The position numbers and the translations under genes are program-made. DNA of 64,000 bases from assembly GCA_023229645.1 (NCBI GenBank), contig JALNYU010000002.1, positions 124,001 through 188,000 on the forward strand. Reading direction: 5' to 3'. Every line of letters begins with the position of its first letter. The first letter of the stretch is position 1. This document shows positions 7,132 through 16,156 of this stretch, piece after piece. The notes beneath the pieces are model-generated. The model was not told where the DNA came from. It was given only the letters and a program-made list of their open reading frames with translations, and did no database searches. Source of the stretch: Nevskia sp. (GTDB lineage: Bacteria > Pseudomonadota > Gammaproteobacteria > Nevskiales > Nevskiaceae).

Positions 7132-10100
7132 CACCCACCGATACCAGCGAGAAAGCACTGGAGGCACTGATCGTGCGCCACCTGACTGGCGTTGCCGAGG
7201 CTGAGCCGGTCACAGGCACGACAGCGGACCCAACGCTGGGCGAAGCACTGCCGGTGTATGCCCCGGGCGGCTATGTGCTGGGCCACGCTTCAGACTACAA
7301 CCGCGACGTGGCGGTGGACGTGGTGCAGTTGCTGGCGTTTCTGCAAGCCACCCAGCCCAAAGCGGTCGAAGCCCTGGAACTGGCACGCGAGGGCATCAAG
7401 CGCACCCAGTTCTTGCACCGCATCCAGGGCGAGATCGCCAAGCGGGGCGTGGTCGATGTGCTGCGCAAGGGCGTGGGCCACGGCCCGGTTCACGTTGATC
7501 TGTACAAGCTGCTGCCGACGCCGGGCAACGCCAGCGCTGCCGAGAATTTCGGCAAGAACATCTTCAGCGTCACCCGTCAGTTGCACTACAGCAATGACGA
7601 GGCTCAGCGCTCGCTGGACGTCGCGATCTTCATCAACGGCCTGCCGGTGATGACCTTCGAATTGAAAAATTCGCTGACCAAACAGACCGTCGCCGACGCC
7701 ATCACCCAGTACCAGACTGATCGCAATCCGGGCGAGCTGCTATTCCAGTTGGGGCGCTGCGTGGCGCACATGGCGGTGGACGACGCCGAGGTGCGGTTCT
7801 GCCCGCATCTCACCGGAAAGACCTCGTGGTTCCTTCCATTCAACCAGGGCTGGAACAGCGGTGCGGGCAATCCGCCTAACCCAAACGGCTTGAAAACCGA
7901 CTATCTGTGGAAGCAGGTGCTGGTCAAGGACTCGCTGGCCAACATCATCGAGAACTTCACGCAGGTGGTGGAAGAGGAAGACGAAAAGGGCAAGAAGCGG
8001 CGCAAGCAGGTGTTCCCACGGTTTCACCAGCTGCGTACCGTCCGTGCCTTGCTGCGCCGCGCCCGCGAGGATGGGGTTGGCAAGCGTTATCTCATCCAGC
8101 ATTCGGCTGGCAGCGGCAAGAGCAACACCATCGCGTGGCTGGCTCACCAGTTGGTCGAACTCAAGACCGCCGCCGATGCGATGTTGGCTCAGTTCGACTC
8201 GGTGATCGTCATCACCGACCGTCGCGCGCTGGATACCCAGATCGCCCGCACCATCAAAAGTTACGACCACGTCGCGTCAATCTTCGGTCACTCCGAGGAT
8301 GCCGCCGAGTTGCGCACCTTCCTGCGCAAAGGCAAGAAGATCATCGTGACGACGGTGCAGAAATTCCCGTTCATCCTCGATGAGCTGGGCGATCTTGGTG
8401 GCAAGAAGTTCGCGCTGCTGATTGACGAAGCGCATTCCAGCCAGGGCGGCAAGACGACGGCCAAGATGCACATGGCCTTGTCAGGCGCTTCTGGTGACGA
8501 CGAGGACGACGAGGAGTCCGTTGAGGACGCAGTCAACAAACTGATCGAATCGCGCAAGATGCTGTCGAACGCTAGCTACTTCGCGTTCACTGCCACGCCT
8601 AAAAACCGGACGCTGGAGTTGTTTGGGGAGCGGTTCATCGAGGGCGGTGAGGCGCGTTACCGCTCGCCGGAGGAACTGACCTATACCACCAAGCAGGCCA
8701 TTCAAGAGGGCTTCATCCTCGACGTGATTGCGAACTACACGTCGGTGGACAGCTTTTACCACGTCGCCAAGACGGTCGAGGACGATCCCGACTTCGACAA
8801 GGTGAAGGCGCTGAAGAAGATTCGCTACTACGTCGAATCCCACGACAAAGCCATCCGCAAAAAGGCCGAGATCATGGTCGACCACTTCGTGGCGCAGGTG
8901 GCGGGCAAGCAAAAGATCGGTGGCAAGGCGCGGGCGATGATCGTTTGCAACGGTATCGCGCGGGCCATCGACTACTACCGCGAGGTGTCGGATTACCTCG
9001 CCTCAATCAAGAGCCCGTTCAAGGCCATCGTGGCGTACTCGGGCGACTTTGAAATTGGCGGGGTGAAAAGGACTGAAGCCGATCTCAACGACTTCCCGAG
9101 CAAGGATATTCCGTCCAAGCTCAAGCAAGACCCGTATCGCTTCCTGATCGTTGCCAATAAGTTCGTCACCGGCTTCGACGAGCCGCTACTGCACACAATG
9201 TACGTGGATAAGCCACTGGCGGGCGTGCTGGCGGTGCAAACGCTGTCGCGGTTGAACCGAGCCCACCCACAAAAGCGCGATACCTTCGTGCTGGACTTTG
9301 CCGACAACGCCGAGGCCGTGAAAGCCGCATTTCAGGACTATTACCGTGCGACGGTGCAGGTCGGCGAAACCGAACCCAACAAGTTGCACGACTTGAAGAA
9401 CGACCTCGATGCCAAGCAGGTGTACAGCTGGCAGCAGGTTGAAGATTTGGTTGCGCTCTATGTCACCGGCGCAGACCGCGACAAGCTCGACCCGATTCTC
9501 GATACCTGTGTGGCCGAGTACATCGACAACCTGGACGAAGAGGGTCAAGTTGAGTTCAAGGGCAAGGCTAAGGCTTATCAGCGCAGCTACGGCTTTCTTG
9601 CTGCGATCCTGACCTACGGCCACCCGGCCTGGGAAAAGCTGGCGATCTTCCTGAACTTCCTGATTCCCAAGCTACCGGCTCCGAAGGAGGAAGACCTCTC
9701 GGCGGGCGTGCTGGAAGCTATCGACATGGATAGCTATCGGGTGGAGGCGCTAGCGTCCCTGAAGATGTCGATGGACGATGTTGACGCATTCATCGAGCCA
9801 CTACCACCTAGCGGTGGCGGTAGTGATGGCAACCCAGACATCGACAAGCTGTCGAACATCATCAAAGCGTTCAACGATATGTTTGGCAACATCGAGTGGA
9901 AGGACGGCGACAAAATCCTCAAGGTCATCGCTGAGGAGATTCCGGCGCGCGTCGCGCAGGACAAAGCCTACCAGAACGCGCAGGCCAACTCCGACAAGCA
10001 GAACGCCAAGCTTGAACACGACAAGGCGCTGAATCGCGTGGTGCTGGAGTTGATCTCCGACCACACGGAACTCTTCAAACAGTTCAGCGATAACCCTAGC

Positions 10101-10196
10101 TTTAAGCGCTGGCTGACCGATATGGTCTTCGATTCGACCTACCACCCGAATGCCTTCGCATCAAAAATTCCACCACAGACCCGAGCGTTGGAGTGA
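7128..10196 (+). CDS. hsdR: Type I restriction endonuclease subunit HsdR
   Basis: HsdR translocates DNA using ATP and cuts it when the HsdM/HsdS complex meets an unmethylated site. The 1022-residue protein has an N-terminal PD-(D/E)XK nuclease with D164 in SLDVAIFING and E178-L-K180 in TFELKNSL. It then has a superfamily 2 translocase with Walker A SAGSGKSNTIAW (K331), Walker B DEAH (433-436) and motif III FTATPK. Motifs of the second RecA-like domain follow (NKFVTGFDEP and QTLSRLNRAHP). A C-terminal helical region contacts the methylase in characterised enzymes. The ATG overlaps the upstream stop (ATGA). All catalytic residues are intact, so the system looks functional. Confidence 0.95.
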   Translation: MTPTDTSEKALEALIVRHLTGVAEAEPVTGTTADPTLGEALPVYAPGGYVLGHASDYNRDVAVDVVQLLAFLQATQPKAVEALELAREGIKRTQFLHRIQGEIAKRGVVDVLRKGVGHGPVHVDLYKLLPTPGNASAAENFGKNIFSVTRQLHYSNDEAQRSLDVAIFINGLPVMTFELKNSLTKQTVADAITQYQTDRNPGELLFQLGRCVAHMAVDDAEVRFCPHLTGKTSWFLPFNQGWNSGAGNPPNPNGLKTDYLWKQVLVKDSLANIIENFTQVVEEEDEKGKKRRKQVFPRFHQLRTVRALLRRAREDGVGKRYLIQHSAGSGKSNTIAWLAHQLVELKTAADAMLAQFDSVIVITDRRALDTQIARTIKSYDHVASIFGHSEDAAELRTFLRKGKKIIVTTVQKFPFILDELGDLGGKKFALLIDEAHSSQGGKTTAKMHMALSGASGDDEDDEESVEDAVNKLIESRKMLSNASYFAFTATPKNRTLELFGERFIEGGEARYRSPEELTYTTKQAIQEGFILDVIANYTSVDSFYHVAKTVEDDPDFDKVKALKKIRYYVESHDKAIRKKAEIMVDHFVAQVAGKQKIGGKARAMIVCNGIARAIDYYREVSDYLASIKSPFKAIVAYSGDFEIGGVKRTEADLNDFPSKDIPSKLKQDPYRFLIVANKFVTGFDEPLLHTMYVDKPLAGVLAVQTLSRLNRAHPQKRDTFVLDFADNAEAVKAAFQDYYRATVQVGETEPNKLHDLKNDLDAKQVYSWQQVEDLVALYVTGADRDKLDPILDTCVAEYIDNLDEEGQVEFKGKAKAYQRSYGFLAAILTYGHPAWEKLAIFLNFLIPKLPAPKEEDLSAGVLEAIDMDSYRVEALASLKMSMDDVDAFIEPLPPSGGGSDGNPDIDKLSNIIKAFNDMFGNIEWKDGDKILKVIAEEIPARVAQDKAYQNAQANSDKQNAKLEHDKALNRVVLELISDHTELFKQFSDNPSFKRWLTDMVFDSTYHPNAFASKIPPQTRALE

Positions 10197-10205
10197 GGAG
10201 ACCAA

Positions 10206-10262
10206 ATGCGGTGGGTGCAACTGCGGAAACAGCTGCAGCTGACCAGACGGCTGTTGTTATAG
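10206..10262 (+). CDS. 18-codon ORF behind hsdR, possible stump of a truncated operon gene
   Basis: Ten bases after the hsdR stop, a very good ribosome-binding site (GAGGAGACCAA) leads into ATG and an 18-codon frame (MRWVQLRKQLQLTRRLLL) that ends at TAG. Its tail overlaps the end of the minus-strand AraC gene by 6 bases. The strong site at operon spacing suggests that a fifth gene once followed hsdR and was cut off where the island meets the older chromosome. It could also simply be a small peptide or chance. I do not recognise the peptide. Confidence 0.3.
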   Translation: MRWVQLRKQLQLTRRLLL

Positions 10263-11261
10263 CCTTCCTCGATACTCGCTAGGCGTCATGCCAAGCCAGC
10301 GGCGGAAGGCGCGGGTGAAGCTGCTGGTGTCGGAGAAGCCGAGCAGGTAGGTGATTTCGGTGGCGCCGCAATGCGGGTCTTGGATGTAGGACAAGGCTAA
10401 TTCTCGGCGGGTGTCGTCGAGCAGTTGGCGGTAGCTGGTGTGTTCTTCGGCGAGTCGGCGTTGCAGGCTGCGCGTGGAAAGCTGCACGCTGCGGGCGATG
10501 TCGTCTTGCGCGGGTTCGCCGTGCGGTAGGCGTTCGATAATTGCTGCGCGAACGACTGCGAGAATATCGGCTTTATCCATGCGCGCGAGATACTTCAGCA
10601 CGATCTCGTCGTTGTGCCGAGCCAGTTCGGGGTTGGCGCCTGCTAGCGGTTGCTCGAAGGTCGCGCAGTCGAACACCAAGCGATTTTCCGGCGCGTTGAA
10701 TTGCAGCGGCGCGCGGAGAATTTTCTGGTAGCCATCGAGATCGGCCGGGGTAGGGCGTTGCAGTGCGATGAGCCGTGGCGCGTAGTCCCGGCCGAGCAAA
10801 GCACGGCACATGCGGATCAGCACCGAGGTGAACGCGTCCACCGCTTCATCGGCAGGCGGAATGGCGTTTTCAGGCAGGCGAATGAGGAAGTGGTAGTCGT
10901 CGTCGATACGGCTAAACGACAGCGCCATTGCGTCGGTGACGATACGGAAATACCGGACCAAGCGCTGAAACGCTTCTTTCAGCGTTGAGCTGGCGATCAG
11001 CGTGTAGCCCAAGGCATGAAACGTGATCGGGTTCACTTCGCTGGCGACCTTCAGCCCGAAGCAGCTATCGCCGGTGCGGGCGACGGCGAGCTGCCACAGG
11101 CGTTTGGTTTGCGCGACGGGGTAACGGGCATCGGGGTCGTTCAGCGCCTTTAGATCCAACCCCGCTTCGATAAACAGGGCTGTGCTGTCTTGGCCAGCCT
11201 TCTCCAGCGTCTTCTTGATCGCTTGTGTCCAACTGGTCAGAGCGGTGGCGGTTCGCTGCAT
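10257..11261 (-). CDS. AraC-family transcriptional regulator (arabinose-binding-domain-like N-terminus)
   Basis: The 334-residue protein has the long N-terminal ligand-sensing domain typical of the OruR/ArgR-like AraC subfamily (YPVAQTKRLWQLAVARTGDSCFGL). The C-terminal DNA-binding domain, about residues 235-334, has two helix-turn-helix units: DIARSVQLSTRSLQRRLAEEHTSYRQLLDD and the AraC signature EITYLLGFSDTSSFTRAFRRW. It is divergent from a fatty acid desaturase gene with about 150 bases between the starts, an arrangement in which the regulator usually controls the desaturase. The effector is unknown; a lipid-derived signal would be reasonable. Its 3' end meets the end of the restriction-modification island. 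Confidence 0.88.
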   Translation of the reverse strand: MQRTATALTSWTQAIKKTLEKAGQDSTALFIEAGLDLKALNDPDARYPVAQTKRLWQLAVARTGDSCFGLKVASEVNPITFHALGYTLIASSTLKEAFQRLVRYFRIVTDAMALSFSRIDDDYHFLIRLPENAIPPADEAVDAFTSVLIRMCRALLGRDYAPRLIALQRPTPADLDGYQKILRAPLQFNAPENRLVFDCATFEQPLAGANPELARHNDEIVLKYLARMDKADILAVVRAAIIERLPHGEPAQDDIARSVQLSTRSLQRRLAEEHTSYRQLLDDTRRELALSYIQDPHCGATEITYLLGFSDTSSFTRAFRRWLGMTPSEYRGRL

Positions 11262-11412
11262 CTGTTAAGAATCCGAAGATCGATTACGGTTGCGCCGCCA
11301 ATGGCGCAAGGGCTGGCGCATACGGTCAACAGCTTGGCGCCGGAAACCCTGCGGCAGGCGCGCCGACGTTACAGACTGCGACAACACTTCAATTCCTAGA
11401 GGTTAGGGCCAT

Positions 11413-12465
11413 ATGAACGCTGACGCTAGTAGCGCTGCGCCGTTATCAACCGACGCACGGATTGCCCGAATCAGGCAAGTGATTGTCGATAGCGGCGAGC
11501 GGCTCAAAACGCGCTACGCGTTGGCGAAATGGCAGGACGCCATCGGCGCCGGCATCATGCTGTTTTCGGTGCTCGGCATGGTTGCGAGCGGCTGGCTCTG
11601 GTACCGCGGGGTTTTATCGGCGTGGATTAGCATTCCGCTGTCGGCGTTTTTTGCGTCGCTAATCCACGAGCTTGAGCACGATCTAATCCATCTAATGTAC
11701 TTTCGGAAGCAACCGATTCCGCACAACGTCATGCTGGCGCTGTGCTGGCTGACGCGGCCGCTGACGATCAACCCCTGGTTGCGGCGCGGGAGTCATCTCC
11801 ACCACCACAAGCATTCGGGGACCGAGTCAGACGTTGAAGAGCGCGCCATTACCAACGGCGAGCCTTGGCGTTTCCTGCGTTTGCTGATGCTATTCGACGG
11901 CATGTTATCGCTAGCAATACGGGCCGCCACACAGCCGACGATGGCACGCGGCGTCCGCCTGTTGCGGCGCGGCTTCCACGTTTATTTCCCGATCGGCATT
12001 CTGGCTTGGGCGACGTGGTACGTGTTCCTCGGTTTCCACGTCAGCGATGGCGTCGCACAGCTTGCCGGCGGCGCGGTGCGGTGGTCGCCAGCGGTACTCA
12101 AAGCAATGAATGTTGTCGATGTAATCACGGTTGTGCTGCTGGCGCCCAATTTACTGCGCAGTTTTTCGATCAATTTTGTCAGCTCGAATATGCATTTTTA
12201 CGGCGATATTGAGGACGGCAATATCATTCAGCAGACACAGGTGCTAAATCCGTGGTGGATGCTGCCGTTCCAGGCGTTCTGCTTCAATTTCGGCGGCACG
12301 CACGCGATTCACCACTTTGTTGTCGGCCAGCCTTTTTATCTGCGGCAGATGGTTGCGGCCTCCGCCTACCCGGTGATGCGCGCGATGGGCGTGCGCTTTA
12401 ATGACATCGGAACCTTTAAGCGTGCGAACCGTTGGGCAGGCGCAGCAGCGCCTGCGCACGGATGA
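11413..12465 (+). CDS. Membrane fatty acid desaturase
   Basis: This is a di-iron integral membrane desaturase that introduces double bonds into acyl chains. The three histidine clusters are intact: HELEHD (85-90), HLHHHKH (128-134) and HAIHH (297-301). They are separated by hydrophobic membrane segments (IMLFSVLGMVASGWLWY and IGILAWATWYVFLGF). The length of 350 residues is typical. Divergent transcription from the AraC regulator suggests regulated membrane-lipid adjustment. The exact regiochemistry cannot be read from the sequence, and related hydroxylases share the same histidine boxes. Confidence 0.85.
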   Translation: MNADASSAAPLSTDARIARIRQVIVDSGERLKTRYALAKWQDAIGAGIMLFSVLGMVASGWLWYRGVLSAWISIPLSAFFASLIHELEHDLIHLMYFRKQPIPHNVMLALCWLTRPLTINPWLRRGSHLHHHKHSGTESDVEERAITNGEPWRFLRLLMLFDGMLSLAIRAATQPTMARGVRLLRRGFHVYFPIGILAWATWYVFLGFHVSDGVAQLAGGAVRWSPAVLKAMNVVDVITVVLLAPNLLRSFSINFVSSNMHFYGDIEDGNIIQQTQVLNPWWMLPFQAFCFNFGGTHAIHHFVVGQPFYLRQMVAASAYPVMRAMGVRFNDIGTFKRANRWAGAAAPAHG

Positions 12466-13041
12466 TTGTTCTGCCGATTATTGGCGGTGCGAAGCTAAAG
12501 GTCGGTGTGTAGGGTAATTATTTACTTTTGGCCAACATAAATCTGACAACGTAAAAAATTCTCGGAAAATTGACTTATCGAGCAAGGCGTGACCCGGTCA
12601 TTATTGCTATCGACCGAATCGCGAAATTAGCGCACGCGGTATTCGGTCCCGCATTTGTATGCGCATTGGCAATTACTAAAACGTTTCGACCCGAGCAGCA
12701 AAGACTTCAAACAGAGTGCGACGCAATGCCGTTTGATGTTTTCAGGCCGGTTAACGCATAGCAGCAATTTGCGGAACCACGTTGGATGCCTGCAAGCTTT
12801 GTCAATTTCTTATCGACGCTAGGTGTTTCTGACGTCAAAAAAAATACAAAGAATTGCGAAAATCATCTGATTTTAATAAAAAACCTCTAATAAATAAGTA
12901 AACCCTTGAAGTCTGGTGACGATGGCGTAATTCTTGGCGCGTCGAATCGTGCTGGAAGCGATTTTCTGAATCGTCAGCCGGACGCACAGCCAAATAGCGA
13001 CACGACGCTCGTCGATGGCGCATAGACTAGGGGTGGTTTTA
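12466..13041. other. Long intergenic region upstream of the TonB receptor gene
   Basis: This stretch of nearly 580 bases holds no convincing gene; a 63-codon frame near 12570 has no ribosome-binding site. The distal half is AT-rich and contains a palindrome, AAAATCATCTGATTTT, at 12859-12874 (7-base arms, 2-base centre). It is a plausible regulator site for the downstream iron-uptake gene but does not match the Fur consensus well. The receptor's ribosome-binding site (AGGGGTGG) lies just before its start. Confidence 0.4.
12859..12874. promoter_or_regulatory. Palindrome upstream of the TonB receptor, candidate operator
   Basis: AAAATCATCTGATTTT is a perfect inverted repeat with a 2-base centre. 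It lies in an AT-rich stretch about 170 bases before the TonB receptor start, where an operator for iron-responsive control would be placed. It shares only part of the Fur consensus, so the cognate regulator is unknown. It could be chance in AT-rich DNA. Confidence 0.3.
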
Positions 13042-15255
13042 ATGAAGCTGAAGAAAATGAAGCGCCGTCATGGCGTTGGGCAACTGCTGACCAAAGGCAC
13101 GGCGGCGGGTTTGAGTCTGAGCTGCGTGTTCCTTACACCGCACGCGGTCCATGCCGATGACAATGGCGATTCCGATTCGGAAAAATTGGCGCCGGTTATC
13201 GTCCGTGGCGAGCGCGACGAAGGCTATCGAAAAGATAAATCAAGTTTAGGCAAACTTACGGAAGATCTGCGCGACACGCCACAAGCGATTACCGTGATTA
13301 CGCGCGAGGAATTGGACGACCGCGGCGTCACCAATCTGAACGATGCGCTGCGCACGGTTCCAGGTATCACACTCGGTGCCGGCGAAACCAGTTATCAGGG
13401 CAACAACGCGTCGTTGCGCGGCTTCACAACCCGTAATGATGTGTTTCTCGATGGAACACGTGACTACGGCTACTACAACCGCGATCCGTTCAATTACGAA
13501 AGCGTCGAGGTCTTGAAAGGCCCGAACTCCACGCTATTCGGTCGCGGTTCAACCGGCGGCGTGATTCACGAGGTTAGCAAAACGCCAACCTTGAACGACC
13601 AATATTCCGGCACCCTGCAGTTTGGCACTGATGATACCAAGCGCGCGACCATTGATGCCGGCGGTGCGGTGAAGCCGCTTGGCGCGGGCGTGGGCTACCG
13701 GTTCAACGCGGTTTATCACGAATCCGGCGTAGCTGATCGCGATGCCGTTGGTACGCGGCGCTGGGGTATCGCCCCGAGCTTGGCTTTTGGCCTCGGTACG
13801 CCGACGCGCCTCACCGCCAGCTATCTACATCAGCAGGAAGATAGCCGCCCGGACTACGGCATTCCGTGGTTCGCGGGCCGGCCGGCTAACGTCAAGCGCA
13901 GCAACTATTACGGGTTCGATAGCGACTATCTAAATACCGATGTCGATCTCGGTACGCTGAAGTTCGAACACGACTTTAATGACCACTTGCAGTTGCGCAG
14001 CCAAGCGCGCTACTCACGGTCAACGCGTGAATTCCGTTACAGCGAAGCGATCATTCCAGCCGGTACCGCGGCGACCACACCGCCGGAAAATATCACCGTC
14101 AATCGCAACGAATTCCAGGGCTATAGCACAGACCGCTTCGCGCAAAGCCAGACCGATCTGACCGCCCGTTTCAATACCGGGAAAATCAGTCACACATTGG
14201 TTTCGGGCATCGAAATTGGTCAAGAGTCGCCGAACCCGACGTTCGTAACCAATACCGGCTTGCCGACGACGAATCTGGCGAACCCGGAGCGGCACCAGCC
14301 GTTTACCGTTAACCAAAACTTTATCCGCCTTATCGCCAAAACCCGTGCGAATGGCCTAGCTGCGTATTTCCTCGATACCATCAAGTTCGATGAACAATGG
14401 CAGCTCATCGCTGGCCTGCGCTGGGATCGCTTCGAGGCGAACTACCACAGCACCGGTTATGCGCCGGATGGTTCCGTTGCTGCGTTAACCGACGTTAAGC
14501 GTGTTGACGAAGGCCCGAGCTACCGCGCGGCCTTGGTTTACAAGCCGGTTGAACAGGGCACGGTTTATTTTGGCTACGGCGACTCATTTAATCCGTCGGC
14601 CGAAGGCATCGAATCCTTGATTTCGGCCGGCCGCTCGGTCGCGCAAGCGAACTTGAATCTGGACGCCGAAAAAAGCCGGACGTTCGAACTCGGCACCAAG
14701 TGGGAATTGGCCGGTGGGCGGCTATTGTTGACCAGCGCGATCTTCCGCACCGAAAAAACCAATGCGCGTGTGCCGGATCCCGACGCGACGGGCTTTAACA
14801 CGCTGGGCGGCGAGCAGCGGGTCGACGGCTTTGAAATTGAAGCTTCCGGCCGCCTGACGTCTTTCTGGAAAGTCCGTGCCGGTTATACCTATCTTGATAG
14901 TGAAACGGTTAAATCAGTGGCGCGTGGGCCGATCGTCGGCGCGCAGCTGCTCAACACGCCGCGTAATAACGTAACCGCGTTCACCGAGTTCGACTTGCCA
15001 GCTGGTTTTGAAGTCGGGCTAGGGCTGCTCTACGTTTCCAGCCGCCTCGGGCAGAACACTTCGGCCTCGTACCTAACCGCGCCGGGCTATGTGACTTTGG
15101 ACGGCTTGGTAAAGTACCGCGTACAACGCAATCTGGAATTGCAGCTGAACGTGTTGAATCTGACCAACGAGCAGTATTTTGATCAACTGCATCCGGTGCA
15201 CGTGATTCCCGGCGCGGGCCGCACGGCACTGTTCGCACTGAATTGGCAGTATTGA
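13042..15255 (+). CDS. TonB-dependent siderophore receptor (Fiu/PiuA type)
   Basis: This outer-membrane gated channel should import ferric catecholate or related siderophores using energy from TonB-ExbBD. A basic N-terminus and hydrophobic signal peptide (TAAGLSLSCVFLTPHAVHA) precede the mature protein. The plug domain contains DTPQAITVITREELDDRGV and VLKGPNSTLFGRGSTGGVI. The 22-strand barrel ends with FALNWQY and its terminal aromatic residue. The start MKLKKMKRRH is chosen for its AGGGGTGG site; an upstream ATG at 13015 would only add residues. The piuC gene directly downstream is the same pairing as Fiu-YbiX and PiuA-PiuC, which supports the siderophore-receptor call. A terminator separates the two genes. 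Confidence 0.92.
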   Translation: MKLKKMKRRHGVGQLLTKGTAAGLSLSCVFLTPHAVHADDNGDSDSEKLAPVIVRGERDEGYRKDKSSLGKLTEDLRDTPQAITVITREELDDRGVTNLNDALRTVPGITLGAGETSYQGNNASLRGFTTRNDVFLDGTRDYGYYNRDPFNYESVEVLKGPNSTLFGRGSTGGVIHEVSKTPTLNDQYSGTLQFGTDDTKRATIDAGGAVKPLGAGVGYRFNAVYHESGVADRDAVGTRRWGIAPSLAFGLGTPTRLTASYLHQQEDSRPDYGIPWFAGRPANVKRSNYYGFDSDYLNTDVDLGTLKFEHDFNDHLQLRSQARYSRSTREFRYSEAIIPAGTAATTPPENITVNRNEFQGYSTDRFAQSQTDLTARFNTGKISHTLVSGIEIGQESPNPTFVTNTGLPTTNLANPERHQPFTVNQNFIRLIAKTRANGLAAYFLDTIKFDEQWQLIAGLRWDRFEANYHSTGYAPDGSVAALTDVKRVDEGPSYRAALVYKPVEQGTVYFGYGDSFNPSAEGIESLISAGRSVAQANLNLDAEKSRTFELGTKWELAGGRLLLTSAIFRTEKTNARVPDPDATGFNTLGGEQRVDGFEIEASGRLTSFWKVRAGYTYLDSETVKSVARGPIVGAQLLNTPRNNVTAFTEFDLPAGFEVGLGLLYVSSRLGQNTSASYLTAPGYVTLDGLVKYRVQRNLELQLNVLNLTNEQYFDQLHPVHVIPGAGRTALFALNWQY

Positions 15256-15282
15256 GCCGTTCACAGGTCATGCGTTAGCGCG

Positions 15283-15320
15283 CACGCCCCGTAGCTGACT
15301 GCTGCGGGGCGTGTTTGTTT
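15283..15320 (+). terminator. Intrinsic terminator between the TonB receptor and piuC
   Basis: A 9-base perfect stem, CACGCCCCG at 15283-15291 with CGGGGCGTG at 15305-15313, is followed by TTTGTTT. It lies 28 bases after the receptor stop and should end that transcript, or reduce read-through into piuC. Confidence 0.8.
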
Positions 15321-15377
15321 GTGAGGGTTACGCGTCAAAACTTGAGTCGCAGCGCAGCTGCAATAGGAGAGCCAACG

Positions 15378-16061
15378 ATGGCGCTGATCATTCCAGAAGT
15401 ATTGAGCCGAACGCAGGTGCAGCGCTTCCGCGAGGCGTTGGATCAAGCGGATTGGATCGATGGCCGTGCGACCGGCGGGCATTTATCGAGTGCGGTCAAA
15501 CGCAATATCCAGCTCCCGGAAGATCATCCACTGGCCTTACAACTTGGCGATGCCGTGCTGGCGGAATTAGAGCGGCATCCAGTGTTCATGTCTGCCGCAC
15601 TGCCGGCCAAGATGGTGCCGCCGCTATTTAATTGCTATGCCGGTGGCCAGCATTACGGCCGGCATATCGACGGCGCGGTGCGCCCGGTCGCAGGGCAAAG
15701 CCACCGCGTGCGTACGGATTTATCGTCAACCCTGTTTCTGAGCGATCCTGAAGAGTACGACGGCGGCGAGTTGGTGCTGGAAGAACTCGGTGGTTCGCGG
15801 CCGCGCTACAAGCTCGCCGCTGGCGACTTACTGCTGTACCCGAGCACAAGTCTGCACTGGGTGGAGCCGGTTACGCGCGGCGCCCGGATCGCCTCGTTCT
15901 TTTGGACGCAAAGCATCGTCCGCGATAACGAACAACGGGCAATGTTGTTCGCGCTGGATAACACCATTCAGCAACTGCGGCGTGATGTTCCGGAGCACAG
16001 CGCCATCGTTGAGCTTACGGCGCACTACCACAATCTGTTACGTCTCTGGGCCGATGTTTAA
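15378..16061 (+). CDS. piuC: Fe(II)/2-oxoglutarate-dependent PKHD-type hydroxylase PiuC
   Basis: The 227-residue protein is a YbiX/PiuC-family cytoplasmic dioxygenase. The metal-binding HxD motif is H96-I-D98 in HYGRHIDGAV, the distal His is H160 in TSLHWVEPV, and the 2-oxoglutarate-binding Arg is R170 in GARIASFFW. The family accompanies TonB receptors such as Fiu and PiuA and is induced by iron shortage in relatives. Its substrate is not established. The start MALIIPEV is chosen because AGGAGA lies about 8 bases upstream. A bidirectional terminator follows the gene. Confidence 0.92.
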   Translation: MALIIPEVLSRTQVQRFREALDQADWIDGRATGGHLSSAVKRNIQLPEDHPLALQLGDAVLAELERHPVFMSAALPAKMVPPLFNCYAGGQHYGRHIDGAVRPVAGQSHRVRTDLSSTLFLSDPEEYDGGELVLEELGGSRPRYKLAAGDLLLYPSTSLHWVEPVTRGARIASFFWTQSIVRDNEQRAMLFALDNTIQQLRRDVPEHSAIVELTAHYHNLLRLWADV

Positions 16062-16078
16062 ACGCTGGGCCACGCAAT

Positions 16079-16111
16079 AAAAAAAGAGCCGTTTTTACAC
16101 GGCTCTTTTTT
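16079..16111. terminator. Bidirectional intrinsic terminator between piuC and the RND operon
   Basis: An A-run plus GAGCCG at 16079-16091 pairs with CGGCTC plus a T-run at 16100-16111 around an 8-base loop. The A-run and T-run make it work on either strand. It separates the convergent piuC and efflux transcripts. Confidence 0.9.
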
Positions 16112-16156
16112 GAAGTCATCGCTTTCTGGTTGCAATTAGCGCCAGCATCGAGGCTC

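Noticed and set aside
12570..12761. 63-codon plus-strand frame in the desaturase-TonB receptor gap
   Set aside because: There is no ribosome-binding site and no recognisable content; the start is not a credible one.
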